Shown here: positions 1 through 8,401 of the stretch, piece by piece
Position numbering within the stretch: the first letter of the stretch is position 1
Layout: each line of letters starts with the position of its first letter
NCBI GenBank assembly: GCA_015655215.1
Contig: JAATFL010000036.1
Coordinates: forward strand, 1-34,702
Reading direction: 5' to 3'
DNA length: 34,702 bases
DNA from: Coriobacteriia bacterium
Lineage (GTDB): Bacteria > Actinomycetota > Coriobacteriia > Coriobacteriales > RUG033
Made by a program: the position numbers and the translations under genes
Notes under the pieces: model-generated
What the model was told of the DNA's origin: nothing
Seen by the model: only the letters and a program-made list of their open reading frames with translations
Database searches by the model: none

Positions 1-338
1 ACCAACGTGCCGTCTCTGTCATCATCAAGTTTTCTCAATGGATTCAACATATATAATATACTAAATAACCTTACTATAATCACTATACGCTCATATATGA
101 TTCGCTTCAACATAAACCTGGATTTTCCAACCAACTTGATATCTGGACCCCAAAGCAGCGCTCATATGCCCTCGAGTACAACCTCGATTGGCAGACAGCA
201 CCGCCGCGCCCCTCCTCCACAGCGCCTGTGGGCGAAGTTGCTCTATCAGGGTCAAGCGCTTCTCGCTCCACTCCATTCTCGTCTGGGGGTAGCATGTGCC
301 CAGGGGGACGGGGTGGATCTTGAAGCGACCTAGCGAAT
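1..338. other. Gene-free left edge with AT-rich segment
   Basis: I see no convincing gene here. Roughly bases 40-115 are strikingly AT-rich for this genome, with several TATAAT-like strings, and could be the promoter region of a gene outside the window or a remnant of foreign DNA. Bases 116-338 have normal GC; the short open frames on both strands have no recognisable domain and no good ribosome binding site. The 12-mer GGGCGAAGTTGC at 230-241 recurs at 5431-5442, and its inverse AACTTCGCCC lies at 5322-5331. Confidence 0.5.
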
Positions 339-1031
339 CTAGCGAATCTTCTCGGCGGCGTTCGCCTCGAGCAACACCCTGTCGACCGCATCTCCATGTG
401 CAGGCAGGAATACCCTGCTGCCCGTGGAGAGGAGCTTTCCCCAGGACGCGAGCAAGGAGGGCTCATCGTCTGCAAACGGAGGATAGACGTTTCTTCCTCG
501 ATGGATCATCGCATCTCCAACGCATGCGATCTCGTCATCGACGATGAGACTGGTCGACCCCGCCGTATGGCCAGGGGTATGGAGGACCTCGATGGAATCA
601 GCGAATCCGGAAAACGATGTCGCTTCGTCAAGCGACTCGACATCGTCCACCGGATCGAAGCGCTCCATGACATGGAGTCGTCTTTGAACAGAGCAGACCG
701 CCTTCCCCCAGGGAGTCGTTCCGCGGGGGAGAACGCAACGCCCATCTGCAAGGCCTTCGGCTTCGAGTACATGGATATAGACCGGGCAATCGTATTTCTG
801 TTGGAAGTACGCGGTATTCTGCGTATGGTCGGTGTGATAGTGCGTTTGAACGATCGCGGATAGCCGCTTGACTCCGCAACCATCGATTTGTCTTTGTATG
901 CTGCCCCTCTGTGCAGACATGCCGGTATCCACAAGCAGACAATGGACGCCCCTGATCATGAGATAGCAGTTACATCTCAGGTTATCGAGACGTACGACAT
1001 CGGTACCCTCAGACGTTCGAAATACCTTCAT
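339..1031 (-). CDS. MBL-fold metallo-hydrolase
   Basis: Cytoplasmic metallo-beta-lactamase-fold hydrolase of 230 residues, probably a glyoxalase II/lactonase-like or thioester hydrolase; the substrate cannot be read from sequence. The zinc-binding motif HYHTDH is at about residues 64-69, with HTPGHTAGS, GDAMIHRG and LPAHGD supplying the later metal ligands in the expected order. I chose the ATG at 1031 (MKVFRTSEG) because the frame upstream of it, open to 1148, has no family similarity. Near the 3' end the nonamer TAGCGAATC occurs twice in tandem and supplies the stop. It is divergent from the amidase gene at 1326, so the two may share a control region. Confidence 0.8.
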   Translation of the reverse strand: MKVFRTSEGTDVVRLDNLRCNCYLMIRGVHCLLVDTGMSAQRGSIQRQIDGCGVKRLSAIVQTHYHTDHTQNTAYFQQKYDCPVYIHVLEAEGLADGRCVLPRGTTPWGKAVCSVQRRLHVMERFDPVDDVESLDEATSFSGFADSIEVLHTPGHTAGSTSLIVDDEIACVGDAMIHRGRNVYPPFADDEPSLLASWGKLLSTGSRVFLPAHGDAVDRVLLEANAAEKIR

Positions 1032-1325
1032 AGGCTTCCCGTGGATCCGATTGTCCTGATAGCAATATGGAATCCGTACCGTAAGATAACCAAGTATAAC
1101 CTGAAGGGAGCACGGGGCGCCACCCTCCTGATCCCTTGTCAGGCCCAACCATATGGACGTCGTCTCGTTCTAATGGGAGAATGTCGCATGGGAGGTCCTC
1201 GCGCATCGGAGAATGGTGGTGCACCCGAGACGCAAGCGCACCGCAGCGTCGTTCCTCGCGCGACGGGACATCGGTATCCGATCGATGGAGAAAGCCAGTG
1301 GCCGAGCAGGATAGGAAGGTGTCCC
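1032..1325. other. Divergent intergenic region between hydrolase genes
   Basis: 294 bases separate two divergent genes, so both promoters must lie here. The only clear element is the ribosome binding site AGGAAGG just before the ATG at 1326. I could not assign a -35/-10 pair with confidence. Confidence 0.4.
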
Positions 1326-2312
1326 ATGTGCACAATAATCGTCTGGTCGGACAACGGGATCGCCAACGTTTCCGCACGGAACATGGATTGGTTCGAGGAC
1401 ATGGACACCGACCTGTGGGTGTTCCCGCGAGGGATGCGGCGCACGGGACTCGTCGTCGAAGGCGAGAACTCACTCAACTGGGTGTCGAAGTACGGCAGCG
1501 TCGCCGCGAGCGTCTACGGGATTGCCACGGCTGACGGTATCAACGAGGCAGGACTTGGCATGCACATGCTGTGGCTCGACGAGTCCGACTATGGCGCCAG
1601 GGACCGTTTTATCCCGGGGCTCTCCGTGGGCCTTTGGGGCCAGTTCTTCCTCGACGGCTTCGCCACGACGGCCGAGGCCGTGGCATACGCCGAGCGATGC
1701 CCATTCCAGATTCTCACTACGACGTTCAGCAGCGCCAACTACCCTGCGACCGTTCACTTGCAGCTCGAGGATGCCTCTGGCGATGTGGCGGTGCTCGAGT
1801 ACATCGATGGTAGACTGGAGGTCCACCATAGCCCCGATTACTGCGTCATGACCAACTCGCCCATCTTCGAGAAGCAGCTCGAGAACCTGAGGTTGTACGA
1901 GGGCTTCGGTGGCGAGGAGCCTCTGCCCGGTAGCTCCGAGGCCGCCGACCGCTTCGTCCGCGCGGCATACTATCTGAAGCATCTCCGTCAGCCGGCATCC
2001 TCGATCGAGGCGATAGCCGGTGCCATCAGCGTTGTCCGTAACGTAGCTCAGCCGTTCGTCGACCTCACCCAGGCCCACGCGGATACCTCGCCCACTATCT
2101 GGCGCACGGTCATAGACCATGCCGACGGGACCTATTACTTCGGGTCGACGATGAGCCCCTACCTCGCGTGGCTTGACCTCTCGAGGCTCTCGTTCGCCGA
2201 GAGCTCGCCGGTACGCAGGCTATCCCTGTCCACTGACCTATATGAATGTATGGGGGAGTCGTCGGATCGGCTCGAGGACTCCGTGCCGTTTCCATGGGTG
2301 ATGCCCGGATGA
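1326..2312 (+). CDS. Linear amide C-N hydrolase, choloylglycine hydrolase / penicillin V acylase family
   Basis: Ntn-hydrolase of 328 residues that cleaves linear amide bonds. Family members hydrolyse conjugated bile salts, penicillin V or acyl-homoserine lactones. The sequence begins Met-Cys-Thr, so removal of Met exposes the nucleophilic Cys2. ARNMDW at about residues 17-22 supplies the conserved Arg and Asp, and the DLWVFPRG segment is typical of the penicillin-acylase-like (Gram-negative-type) branch rather than the classic Gram-positive bile salt hydrolases. The ATG at 1326 is preceded by AGGAAGG with good spacing. The frame runs open upstream to 888, but only this start puts Cys at position 2. 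No signal peptide is seen, so it acts in the cytoplasm. Substrate preference is unresolved. Confidence 0.88.
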   Translation: MCTIIVWSDNGIANVSARNMDWFEDMDTDLWVFPRGMRRTGLVVEGENSLNWVSKYGSVAASVYGIATADGINEAGLGMHMLWLDESDYGARDRFIPGLSVGLWGQFFLDGFATTAEAVAYAERCPFQILTTTFSSANYPATVHLQLEDASGDVAVLEYIDGRLEVHHSPDYCVMTNSPIFEKQLENLRLYEGFGGEEPLPGSSEAADRFVRAAYYLKHLRQPASSIEAIAGAISVVRNVAQPFVDLTQAHADTSPTIWRTVIDHADGTYYFGSTMSPYLAWLDLSRLSFAESSPVRRLSLSTDLYECMGESSDRLEDSVPFPWVMPG

Positions 2313-2376
2313 GGTCGGAGGAGAAGCCTTGCCAGGGATGGCCGATGGGGCCTCTCCTTTCCAAAAGATGATCACC

Positions 2377-2416
2377 GCTCTCGGCCATGTCCAGGATCAA
2401 GGCCGTGGCCGAGAGC
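2377..2416. terminator. Inverted repeat after the amidase gene
   Basis: GCTCTCGGCCA at 2377-2387 is perfectly complementary to TGGCCGAGAGC at 2406-2416 (11-bp stem, 18-base loop), 65 bases after the amidase stop. There is no T-run, so it is either a weak or factor-dependent terminator or a protein-binding dyad. Confidence 0.45.
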
Positions 2417-2537
2417 AACAGGGGTTCCAGATTTTGAGTGCGATTTGGGGTTCCAATCGTGCTTGAGAGGTGTTTTGGTCAGTTCTCACGTTACTGTGCA
2501 AAGTTCCGGGCTAAGCCGCTCACCGGTAATGATGCCG

Positions 2538-2567
2538 TTTTGGAAATGCCTTTCACCAAAATATTAT
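2538..2567 (+). promoter_or_regulatory. Promoter and likely TetR auto-operator
   Basis: A promoter is visible as TTGGAA (2540-2545), a 16-base spacer and TATTAT (2562-2567). An inverted repeat TTTTGG (2538-2543) / CCAAAA (2556-2561) spans the -35 and abuts the -10, the expected place for a TetR repressor operator. The predicted transcript start is only about 5-8 bases before the ATG at 2581, so the mRNA would be nearly leaderless. Confidence 0.55.
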
Positions 2568-2580
2568 ACAGAGTGCAATA

Positions 2581-3369
2581 ATGCATGACATGAAAAAATA
2601 TACACTGACATCAACGGAGGACATGGCTCCCGGAATCACCCGAGGGGTTATCCCAGAGTACGTTCCCGCATCCGCATGCACGCCCGTTCAGCCGGATACT
2701 CCGGCTCTTCCCATCACACCCACCAGCGATGCGAGCGACTGCCTCGGTTTGCGCGAGCGCAAGCGCCGTGCCACCCACTCAGCCATCGAGAACGCCGCAC
2801 TCGACCTCCTCGAACGCGGTGGATACGAGGCGGTGACCATCGAGGCCATCTGTCGCGAGGTGGGTATCTCGATGCGCACGTTCTTCAACTACTTTCCCAG
2901 CAAGGACGCCGCCATCGTGGGGGAGGGCCCCAGCGGGCTCACCACCACACAGGTCGCCGACCTGCTCGACGAGCACGCGCCCGACCTGCTTGCCGGTCTC
3001 GTCGCCGCTCTCATGACCGGTGAGCGAGCCTGTAGCGGCGACCGTGCCGTCGAGCACCGACGCCGCAAGGTCCTTGCCGCCGATCCCGTGCTTGCCTGGC
3101 AGCACGTGCGGTTGGGGATGGACTTCGGTCATCTCCTGCGCACCGTCGCGGCCGAGTATCTCTCGTCGCATCCCGAGGCACGTCGTCTCGACCTCGGCAT
3201 CCCCGTGAGGTGCGAGGCCGATCTCATCCTATCGGTTGCCTTCGTCGCGGTCCGCCATGCGTTCTCGCTCCCTGGCGAGGAGGCCGACGCCGCCTCGATC
3301 GATGTCGAGGCCGCGCTTGACCGGATACGCGACGTCTTGGGCATCACGGCCCACCCAGGGGCACCCTGA
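2581..3369 (+). CDS. TetR/AcrR-family transcriptional regulator
   Basis: DNA-binding repressor of 262 residues. The TetR helix-turn-helix spans about residues 57-105 (RKRRATHSAIENAALDLLER, then VTIEAICREVGISMRTFFNYF), followed by an all-helical ligand-binding region. It has an unusual 55-residue low-complexity, Pro/Thr-rich N-terminal extension. Candidate starts are the ATGs at 2581, 2590 and 2623; the last has a GGAGG just upstream but spaced only two bases, and no later ATG precedes the DNA-binding domain. The next gene is an MFS drug exporter on the same strand, so the likely role is ligand-responsive repression of that exporter and of itself. Confidence 0.87.
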   Translation: MHDMKKYTLTSTEDMAPGITRGVIPEYVPASACTPVQPDTPALPITPTSDASDCLGLRERKRRATHSAIENAALDLLERGGYEAVTIEAICREVGISMRTFFNYFPSKDAAIVGEGPSGLTTTQVADLLDEHAPDLLAGLVAALMTGERACSGDRAVEHRRRKVLAADPVLAWQHVRLGMDFGHLLRTVAAEYLSSHPEARRLDLGIPVRCEADLILSVAFVAVRHAFSLPGEEADAASIDVEAALDRIRDVLGITAHPGAP

Positions 3370-3473
3370 GGATTTGCGTCGCGGGTTGTGCCTAGCGCGA
3401 TGCATCGCCCCATTCCAGCGACATGTTCAAGGACAATCTCTCCGGCAAGGGGGTCTCTCAGCACCCCCGGGGA

Positions 3474-3491
3474 GCATATGCGCCCATATGC
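3474..3491. promoter_or_regulatory. Dyad between tetR-type gene and MFS gene
   Basis: GCATATG (3474-3480) and CATATGC (3485-3491) form a perfect dyad with a 4-base centre, 88 bases before the chosen MFS start. It could be an operator for the upstream TetR protein, but it does not match the TTTTGG/CCAAAA dyad before that regulator's own gene. Confidence 0.3.
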
Positions 3492-3578
3492 ACCTCGCAC
3501 GTTCCCGCCGGCATCGATACACATCGGCACCATCTGGTCGCAACCGCGGCCGCACCTCGAAAGGACGTGATTCGCCTT

Positions 3579-5267
3579 ATGACTCAACGCACCACCCCGG
3601 ATACCACCGTGGTCGAGAAGACGCTCGACCATCGTTCCATCATGTTCGTGTTCGTCGGTCTGATGCTGGCGATGTTCGCCTCGTCGCTCGATCAGACCAT
3701 CGTCTCGACGGCTCTACCCACGATCGTCGGTGAGCTCGACGGCGTGAACCACATGCTGTGGATCACGACGGCGTACTCGCTCGCCGCGACCGTGATGATG
3801 CCGATCTACGGCAAGCTGGGCGACCTCATCGGCCGCAAGAGCCTCTTCATCGGCGCGCTTGTCATCTTCATAGGCGGATCGGTCGTATGCGCTCTGGGGC
3901 AGTCGATGACCGCCCTGATCGTGGGTCGCGCCATCCAGGGTCTGGGCGGCGGCGGTCTCATGATCCTGTCACAGGCGATCATCGCCGACATCATCCCGTC
4001 ACGCGATCGCGGTCGCTACATGGGCGTCATAGGCGCCGTGTTCGGGGTGTCCGCCGTGGTGGGTCCGTTGCTCGGTGGCTTCTTCACTGACGGCATCGGC
4101 TGGCGCTACGCGTTCTGGATGAACATCCCGCTCGCCGCCATCGCGATCATCGCCGCCGTATTCTTCCTGCCCAAGCCTCACCGCACGGTCGAGCATCCCC
4201 GCTTCGATTTCGCGGGCACGGCCCTGCTCGCCATCGCGGCCAGTTCGCTCATCCTGCTCACGTCGTGGGGTGGCACGCAGTACGACTGGAACTCCCCGGT
4301 CATCATCGGCATGGGTGTGACATGCGTCGTCGCTGCGATTGCGTTCGTGCTCGTCGAGCGTCGTGTTGTCGAGCCGCTCATCCCACTCTCCCTGTTCAAG
4401 AACCGCAACTTCAACCTTGTGACCGTCGCCGGCCTGATCATCATGGTGGGTATGATGGGCTGCATCTCCTATATGCCCACGTATATGCAGATCATCAAGG
4501 ACCTGGGCGCCACCGCCTCGGGTTATGCGATGATTCCCATGATGGTCGGCGTGCTGGGCACCTCGATCTCCTCCGGTGTGCTCGCGTCGAAGACGGGCCG
4601 GTACAAGTGGATGCCCATAGCGAGTTGTCTCGTGATCGCCCTTTCGCTCATCTTGATGTCCACCCTCACCGTGGGCACGTCGTTCGTCGTGCTCGAGGTC
4701 TTCATCTTCGTGCTGGGATTTGGCATCGGTCTCGGGCAGCAGATACTCGTGCTCATCGTGCAAAACGAGTTCCCCTCCTCGATCGTGGGTACCGCGACGG
4801 CGGCCAACAACTTCTTCCGCCAGCTGGGTGGCACGCTGGGTATGTCGCTCGTAGGCGCGCTGTTCACCAGCCGTCTCACCGACCAACTCGCCACGCAGTT
4901 CTCTTCCCTGGGTGGGGTCGACTCGCTGGGCGTGGCCGCCAACGCGATCACACCTGCGCTCGTGAGGACCCTGCCCGATCAAATCTCGAACGCCATCGCG
5001 GTCGCGTACAACGCCGCCCTCACGCCCGTCTTCAGCTACATCGCACCACTCAAGCTCGTGGGTGCCGTGCTCCTGCTGTTCGTGCGCGAGACGCCGCTCG
5101 CCACCACCGTCGCCGGCTCCGGCCATCAGGCCGATGCTCCTGTCGAGTCAGGCGGGCCTGCCTTCGTCGCACCGGTCGCCGATGTGGCCACGGCCTCCCC
5201 GCATGCCGTGAGGACCGATGCGGTCATGCCGATGACGGTCAAAGCCGAGGGGAAGACCCTTCTCTAG
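3579..5267 (+). CDS. MFS drug exporter, DHA2 (EmrB/QacA) family, 14 spans
   Basis: Proton-coupled multidrug exporter of 562 residues in the cytoplasmic membrane. Family motifs are clear: GKLGDLIGRKSLF (motif A, loop 2-3), VFGVSAVVGPLLGGFF (antiporter motif C) and LDQTIVSTALPTI in the first span (the DHA2 motif). About 14 hydrophobic segments can be counted. A roughly 55-residue hydrophilic, Ala/Val-rich tail follows the last span. I chose the ATG at 3579 (MTQRTTPD), because the open frame extends back to 3423 without family-like sequence; AAGGA lies 13 bases upstream, and a GTG at 3567 is an alternative. It follows the TetR gene by 209 bases and ends at a good terminator. Substrates are unknown. 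Confidence 0.9.
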   Translation: MTQRTTPDTTVVEKTLDHRSIMFVFVGLMLAMFASSLDQTIVSTALPTIVGELDGVNHMLWITTAYSLAATVMMPIYGKLGDLIGRKSLFIGALVIFIGGSVVCALGQSMTALIVGRAIQGLGGGGLMILSQAIIADIIPSRDRGRYMGVIGAVFGVSAVVGPLLGGFFTDGIGWRYAFWMNIPLAAIAIIAAVFFLPKPHRTVEHPRFDFAGTALLAIAASSLILLTSWGGTQYDWNSPVIIGMGVTCVVAAIAFVLVERRVVEPLIPLSLFKNRNFNLVTVAGLIIMVGMMGCISYMPTYMQIIKDLGATASGYAMIPMMVGVLGTSISSGVLASKTGRYKWMPIASCLVIALSLILMSTLTVGTSFVVLEVFIFVLGFGIGLGQQILVLIVQNEFPSSIVGTATAANNFFRQLGGTLGMSLVGALFTSRLTDQLATQFSSLGGVDSLGVAANAITPALVRTLPDQISNAIAVAYNAALTPVFSYIAPLKLVGAVLLLFVRETPLATTVAGSGHQADAPVESGGPAFVAPVADVATASPHAVRTDAVMPMTVKAEGKTLL

Positions 5268-5333
5268 TACGAATCTGCAAGAAGAGGTCGCTCTCGGTTG
5301 CAACGATGGCTCTCTCAGGTGAACTTCGCCCAA

Positions 5334-5370
5334 AATCGCCTCCCTCTCGGCATCGATGAGGGGGGCGATT
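5334..5370 (+). terminator. Intrinsic-type terminator after MFS gene
   Basis: AATCGCCTCCCTC (5334-5346) pairs with GAGGGGGGCGATT (5358-5370) across an 11-base loop, 13 base pairs with a single G-U. The following CTGTCCCCTTCTTGTTC is T-rich but not a clean T-run. Confidence 0.7.
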
Positions 5371-5458
5371 CTGTCCCCTTCTTGTTCGCCTGCGACCGCG
5401 ATCATCGATGTCCTGATAACGCCCAGGGGAGGGCGAAGTTGCAGGGCGCACAAAACTC

Positions 5459-5519
5459 GGACTGATCGGGCTAGAATGAACGCATCAGGGCAGCGAGTAG
5501 CCGGTATGATGGTTTAATG
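5459..5519 (+). promoter_or_regulatory. AraC-type activated promoter of the ECF operon (copy 1)
   Basis: Contains ACTGATCGGGC (5461-5471), a second half-site CATCAGGGCA (5483-5492) and TTTAATG (5513-5519). ATCGGG and ATCAGG start 19 bases apart, as expected for the two half-sites of an AraC-family dimer. TTTAAT fits a -10 box with no good -35, the usual picture at an activator-dependent promoter. The 59 bases 5461-5519 align without gaps to 9442-9500 with 39 identities, 26 of 34 in the half-site part. The likely activator is encoded in this operon (8402-9442). Confidence 0.6.
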
Positions 5520-5526
5520 TACAAGG

Positions 5527-5543
5527 GCCTTGTCGAACAAGGC
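5527..5543 (+). promoter_or_regulatory. Leader dyad/hairpin of ECF operon
   Basis: GCCTTGT-CGA-ACAAGGC is a perfect 7-bp stem with a 3-base loop, followed by TTTTT (5544-5548). It starts 14 bases after the first base of TTTAATG, exactly as in the second copy at 9508-9524, whose stem differs by two compensated base pairs. It could be an operator at the transcript start, an RNA hairpin, or an intrinsic terminator used as an attenuator. Confidence 0.55.
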
Positions 5544-5560
5544 TTTTTATCGACACATAA

Positions 5561-5576
5561 GTTAGTCATGGCTAAC
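5561..5576 (+). promoter_or_regulatory. GTTAG-N6-CTAAC palindrome before ECF operon
   Basis: GTTAG (5561-5565), six bases, CTAAC (5572-5576). The same palindrome with a different centre lies at 9541-9556 before the second transport operon. It shares the GTTAG/CTAAC core with iron-regulator (DtxR/IdeR) boxes, but not their spacing or outer bases, so an iron-dependent repressor is only a guess. Confidence 0.45.
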
Positions 5577-5596
5577 AAATCGAGAGAGGGGTTTTT

Positions 5597-6229
5597 ATGG
5601 AACCGACGCATACGGCCTCCGCTGCGGTTCAAGGTACGGTAAATCGTAGGCTCAGTGGGAAGGACCTCATCAACATCGGCATCTTCTCTGCCCTTTACTT
5701 CGTTCTCAACTTCGCCTTCATGCTCATGAGCGGCCTCCATCCGATGATTTGGATTCTCATGCCGGGACTCATCGCGCTGACAACGGGGATTCCCTTCATG
5801 CTCATGTGTACGAAAGTGCGGAAAGCCGGTGCGGTCGTCATCATGGGGTTCATCACCGCCCTGATATACTTTGTAACCGGTATGTTCACACCTCTGATTC
5901 TCGGGATGATGGCGGCGGCATGTATCGTCGCCGAATCCATCCGGTGGGTGACCCACTACTCGGGTTTTGCCGGAGAAACTGCGGCGTTTGCCGCTTTCTC
6001 GCTCGGCATGTGCGGGTCGCCGTTACCTATCTGGATCTTTCACGATAGCTTCTTCGCCCAGATCGCATCTCAGGGGATGTCTGCGGATTACATCACCACT
6101 CTCGATGCCTTTTCGAGCACCCCGATGCTCATAGTCCTGTTCGCGGCCCCCGTCGTTCTCGCCGTTCTCGGTGCACTCATCGCCAAGGCCCTCTTCAGGA
6201 AGCACTTCGAGAAAGCTGGAATGATCTAG
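5597..6229 (+). CDS. ECF transporter substrate-binding S component, MptD/Trep_Strep family
   Basis: Integral membrane protein of 210 residues with about six hydrophobic spans and a polar N-terminus ending in the KDLINIGIFSALYF segment typical of the MptD (Trep_Strep) S-component family. It should capture the substrate and hand it to the T/A module encoded next. The start is supported by GAGAGG nine bases upstream. The stop overlaps the next gene's GTG by one base. Family members occur beside the same ECF and YbtP/Q-like genes in streptococcal and clostridial siderophore loci such as equibactin, which suggests an iron chelate. That is context, not proof; vitamins or other metals remain possible. 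Confidence 0.82.
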   Translation: MEPTHTASAAVQGTVNRRLSGKDLINIGIFSALYFVLNFAFMLMSGLHPMIWILMPGLIALTTGIPFMLMCTKVRKAGAVVIMGFITALIYFVTGMFTPLILGMMAAACIVAESIRWVTHYSGFAGETAAFAAFSLGMCGSPLPIWIFHDSFFAQIASQGMSADYITTLDAFSSTPMLIVLFAAPVVLAVLGALIAKALFRKHFEKAGMI

Positions 6230-6894
6230 TGAAGTCCATCAGGCTCGATCCCCGCACGCTTATCATCCTGTTGTCGACGGCATCGGTCGTTGCCTTCCTC
6301 CCGAAAGGCCTCGGCGTGGAGATCGCCCTTGTATCCGCATGCGCTCTCTTGCAGGTTGCGTGTGGATATCCCACGATGGCTATCAAATGGAGCGTCGGCT
6401 TCGTGGTGCTGGTTGTCCTGCTCAATGCGGTACTTCCCGTTCTGCCAATCACGGTGAGTACGGTCTTCACCATATCGCTTACGTATGCACGTAAGATATA
6501 TCTCTGTCTGATGGTCGGTGCCCTCGCGATACGGAGCACCACCGTCCATCGTTTCACAACGGCGCTGCAGAGCTGGCATATACCCCAAACGTTCTTGATC
6601 CCGCTCTCGATAACCATACGGTATTTTCCCATGCTCAAAAGCGAGGCGGGGCATATCAGGGATGCGATGAAGCTCAAGGAGATACCTCCATCTCAGAGGA
6701 TCGAGTGCTTTACGGTCCCGCTCATCATGTCGGCAACCATGACCGCCGATGAGCTTTCGGCCGCTGCGGTCACACGCGGAATCGAGAATCCTATAGCGAG
6801 CACGAGCACGGAGCGGCTGAGGATGCATATCGATGATTGGCTTTGTCTCGCTGGTGCTGTCGTACTGTGCGTTGTTGCGATCGCCCTTGCATGA
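6229..6894 (+). CDS. ECF transporter transmembrane T component (EcfT/CbiQ family)
   Basis: Membrane coupling protein of 221 residues linking the S component to the ATPases. Hydrophobic spans are concentrated in the first half and at the very C-terminus. The cytoplasmic region contains AAAVTRGIENP, matching the EcfT coupling motif (Ala-Arg-Gly type) that docks onto the ATPase. The start is a GTG overlapping the last base of the S gene's stop, so translation is probably coupled. The ATPase gene follows after 33 bases. The protein is short for the family but complete in its key region. Confidence 0.82.
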   Translation: MKSIRLDPRTLIILLSTASVVAFLPKGLGVEIALVSACALLQVACGYPTMAIKWSVGFVVLVVLLNAVLPVLPITVSTVFTISLTYARKIYLCLMVGALAIRSTTVHRFTTALQSWHIPQTFLIPLSITIRYFPMLKSEAGHIRDAMKLKEIPPSQRIECFTVPLIMSATMTADELSAAAVTRGIENPIASTSTERLRMHIDDWLCLAGAVVLCVVAIALA

Positions 6895-6927
6895 GAACCG
6901 ACCAATCGAGCGGACACAGGAGGAACG

Positions 6928-8400
6928 GTGGAAGGTAAACAACAGGACATCGCCGCCGAACTGTCGGGGATATCGGTCACCTATCCAAGCGGAGACGTGG
7001 CGCTCCATGCCGTCAATCTTTCAGTCTACCGGGGTGAATGCGTCCTTCTCTGCGGGAGAAGCGGCTGCGGCAAGACAACGATCACCAAGTGCATGAACGG
7101 TATCGTCCCTCATTTCGAGATGGGCACAACCAGAACCGGGAAGGCTGTGGTAGCTGGTCTCGATATCGATACGACCCAAATGTATGAACTTGCTCTAAAG
7201 GTGGGGTCGGTTTTTCAGAATCCCAAGTCGCAGTTCTTCAATCTCACGTCCGACGATGAAATGGCCTTCGGTCTTGAGTCAGCGGGTGTCGACCCAGATG
7301 AAATCGATCGACGGGTTAGAGCGGCGGTTGCTGACCTCAAAGCCGAACGTCTCATGCATCGCAACGTCGTTACCATGTCTGGCGGCGAAAAACAAAGCCT
7401 CGTATACGCCTCGGTCTATGCCATGGACCCTGATGTCTTCGTGCTCGACGAGCCGACGGCCAACCTTGACGCCGGAGCGATCGAGATACTGCGTACCCAG
7501 ATCGCCAAGACGAAAGCTGCGGGCAAGACGATCGTCATCGCCGAGCACAGACTCTACTTCCTCAGCGACATCATCGATCGCGCCATCCTCATAGAGGATG
7601 GCAGAGTCGTCAGGGAATTCACCCGGGATGAGTTCACGGCCCTTTCAGAGGAGGAGCGCCATGCGCTGGGATTGCGGACCCTGAGTGACTCCTCCTCGCT
7701 CACCACGGTCATCTCCTCCGAAGATCATATGCGTGGGGGTCCTTGTTCGGGGCAGAGGGGCTCGGGCCTGGAAGTCGAGGGTCTTTCTTGCGCGATGATG
7801 GCAAAGTATCAACTGCCACGAGGAGTGAGTTTCACCGCGCGACACGGTGAGGTCCTCGGTATCGTCGGCAGTAACGGCAGTGGCAAGACGACACTTCTCA
7901 GATGCCTTGCGGGGCTTGAGAGGGGACGCAAGGGGCACGTCAGATTCGATGGGAAAGTCCTTGATAGGAGCGCGTCCAACCAGGCATCATATCTTATCAT
8001 GCAGGATGTGAACCATCAGTTGTTCAGTGATAGCGTTGAAAACGAGTGCAGACTCGCCGCCCCTTCCGCATCGAGCGCAAGAATCGATGGCGTTCTCCAA
8101 TCACTCGATCTCCTGCATCTCAAGGAACGCCATCCTATGGCTTTATCCGGCGGGCAGAAGCAGCGCCTCGCGATAGCAACGGGTCTACTCGCGGAGAAGC
8201 GCATCCTTCTATTCGATGAACCAACGAGCGGGCTCGACTTCGATCACATGGTAGGAGTCAGCAAGCTCATGCAGGATCTGAAGACCCGTGCCGTGGCCAT
8301 CGTCGTGGCGACCCACGACAGAGAGTTCCTGTCGAGAGCTTGCGACCGTGTGCTCGATATCTCCGACCTCCTCCTTGGCAGAGTTGGAGGCGGTGTCTGA
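6928..8400 (+). CDS. ECF transporter double ATPase (fused A1-A2)
   Basis: A single chain of 490 residues carrying two ABC ATPase domains, the A and A' subunits of an ECF transporter. Domain 1 has Walker A GRSGCGKTT (about residue 46), signature MSGGEKQ and Walker B VFVLDEPTANLD. Domain 2 has GSNGSGKTT (about 314), LSGGQKQR and ILLFDEPTSGLD. Both sites look catalytically competent. The start is GTG at 6928 behind AGGAGG (6918-6923). The AraC gene starts one base after the stop, so all four genes form one operon. Fusion of A and A' is common for S components of this type and makes the module self-contained. Confidence 0.9.
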   Translation: MEGKQQDIAAELSGISVTYPSGDVALHAVNLSVYRGECVLLCGRSGCGKTTITKCMNGIVPHFEMGTTRTGKAVVAGLDIDTTQMYELALKVGSVFQNPKSQFFNLTSDDEMAFGLESAGVDPDEIDRRVRAAVADLKAERLMHRNVVTMSGGEKQSLVYASVYAMDPDVFVLDEPTANLDAGAIEILRTQIAKTKAAGKTIVIAEHRLYFLSDIIDRAILIEDGRVVREFTRDEFTALSEEERHALGLRTLSDSSSLTTVISSEDHMRGGPCSGQRGSGLEVEGLSCAMMAKYQLPRGVSFTARHGEVLGIVGSNGSGKTTLLRCLAGLERGRKGHVRFDGKVLDRSASNQASYLIMQDVNHQLFSDSVENECRLAAPSASSARIDGVLQSLDLLHLKERHPMALSGGQKQRLAIATGLLAEKRILLFDEPTSGLDFDHMVGVSKLMQDLKTRAVAIVVATHDREFLSRACDRVLDISDLLLGRVGGGV

Positions 8401-8401
8401 T

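Larger units (their letters stand above)
5268..5596. other. Intergenic region: terminator then promoter/leader of ECF operon
   Basis: The left part holds the MFS terminator (5334-5370). The inverse-related decamers AACTTCGCCC (5322-5331) and GGGCGAAGTT (5431-5440) flank a 99-base interval. From 5459 on lies the ECF operon control region, annotated separately. No gene is seen. Confidence 0.6.

Noticed and set aside
91-276. 61-residue minus-strand frame at the left edge
   Set aside because: No family, no clear ribosome binding site, and it runs into an AT-rich non-coding-like stretch.
3999-5126. 375-residue open frame opposite the MFS gene
   Set aside because: Antisense to conserved transporter sequence; low-complexity Arg/Glu/His composition.
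5527-5548. Simple intrinsic terminator reading of the ECF leader hairpin
   Set aside because: The paralogous hairpin at 9508-9524 has no T-run, and both sit at a fixed distance from the promoter, so a regulatory role is favoured, though attenuation is not excluded.
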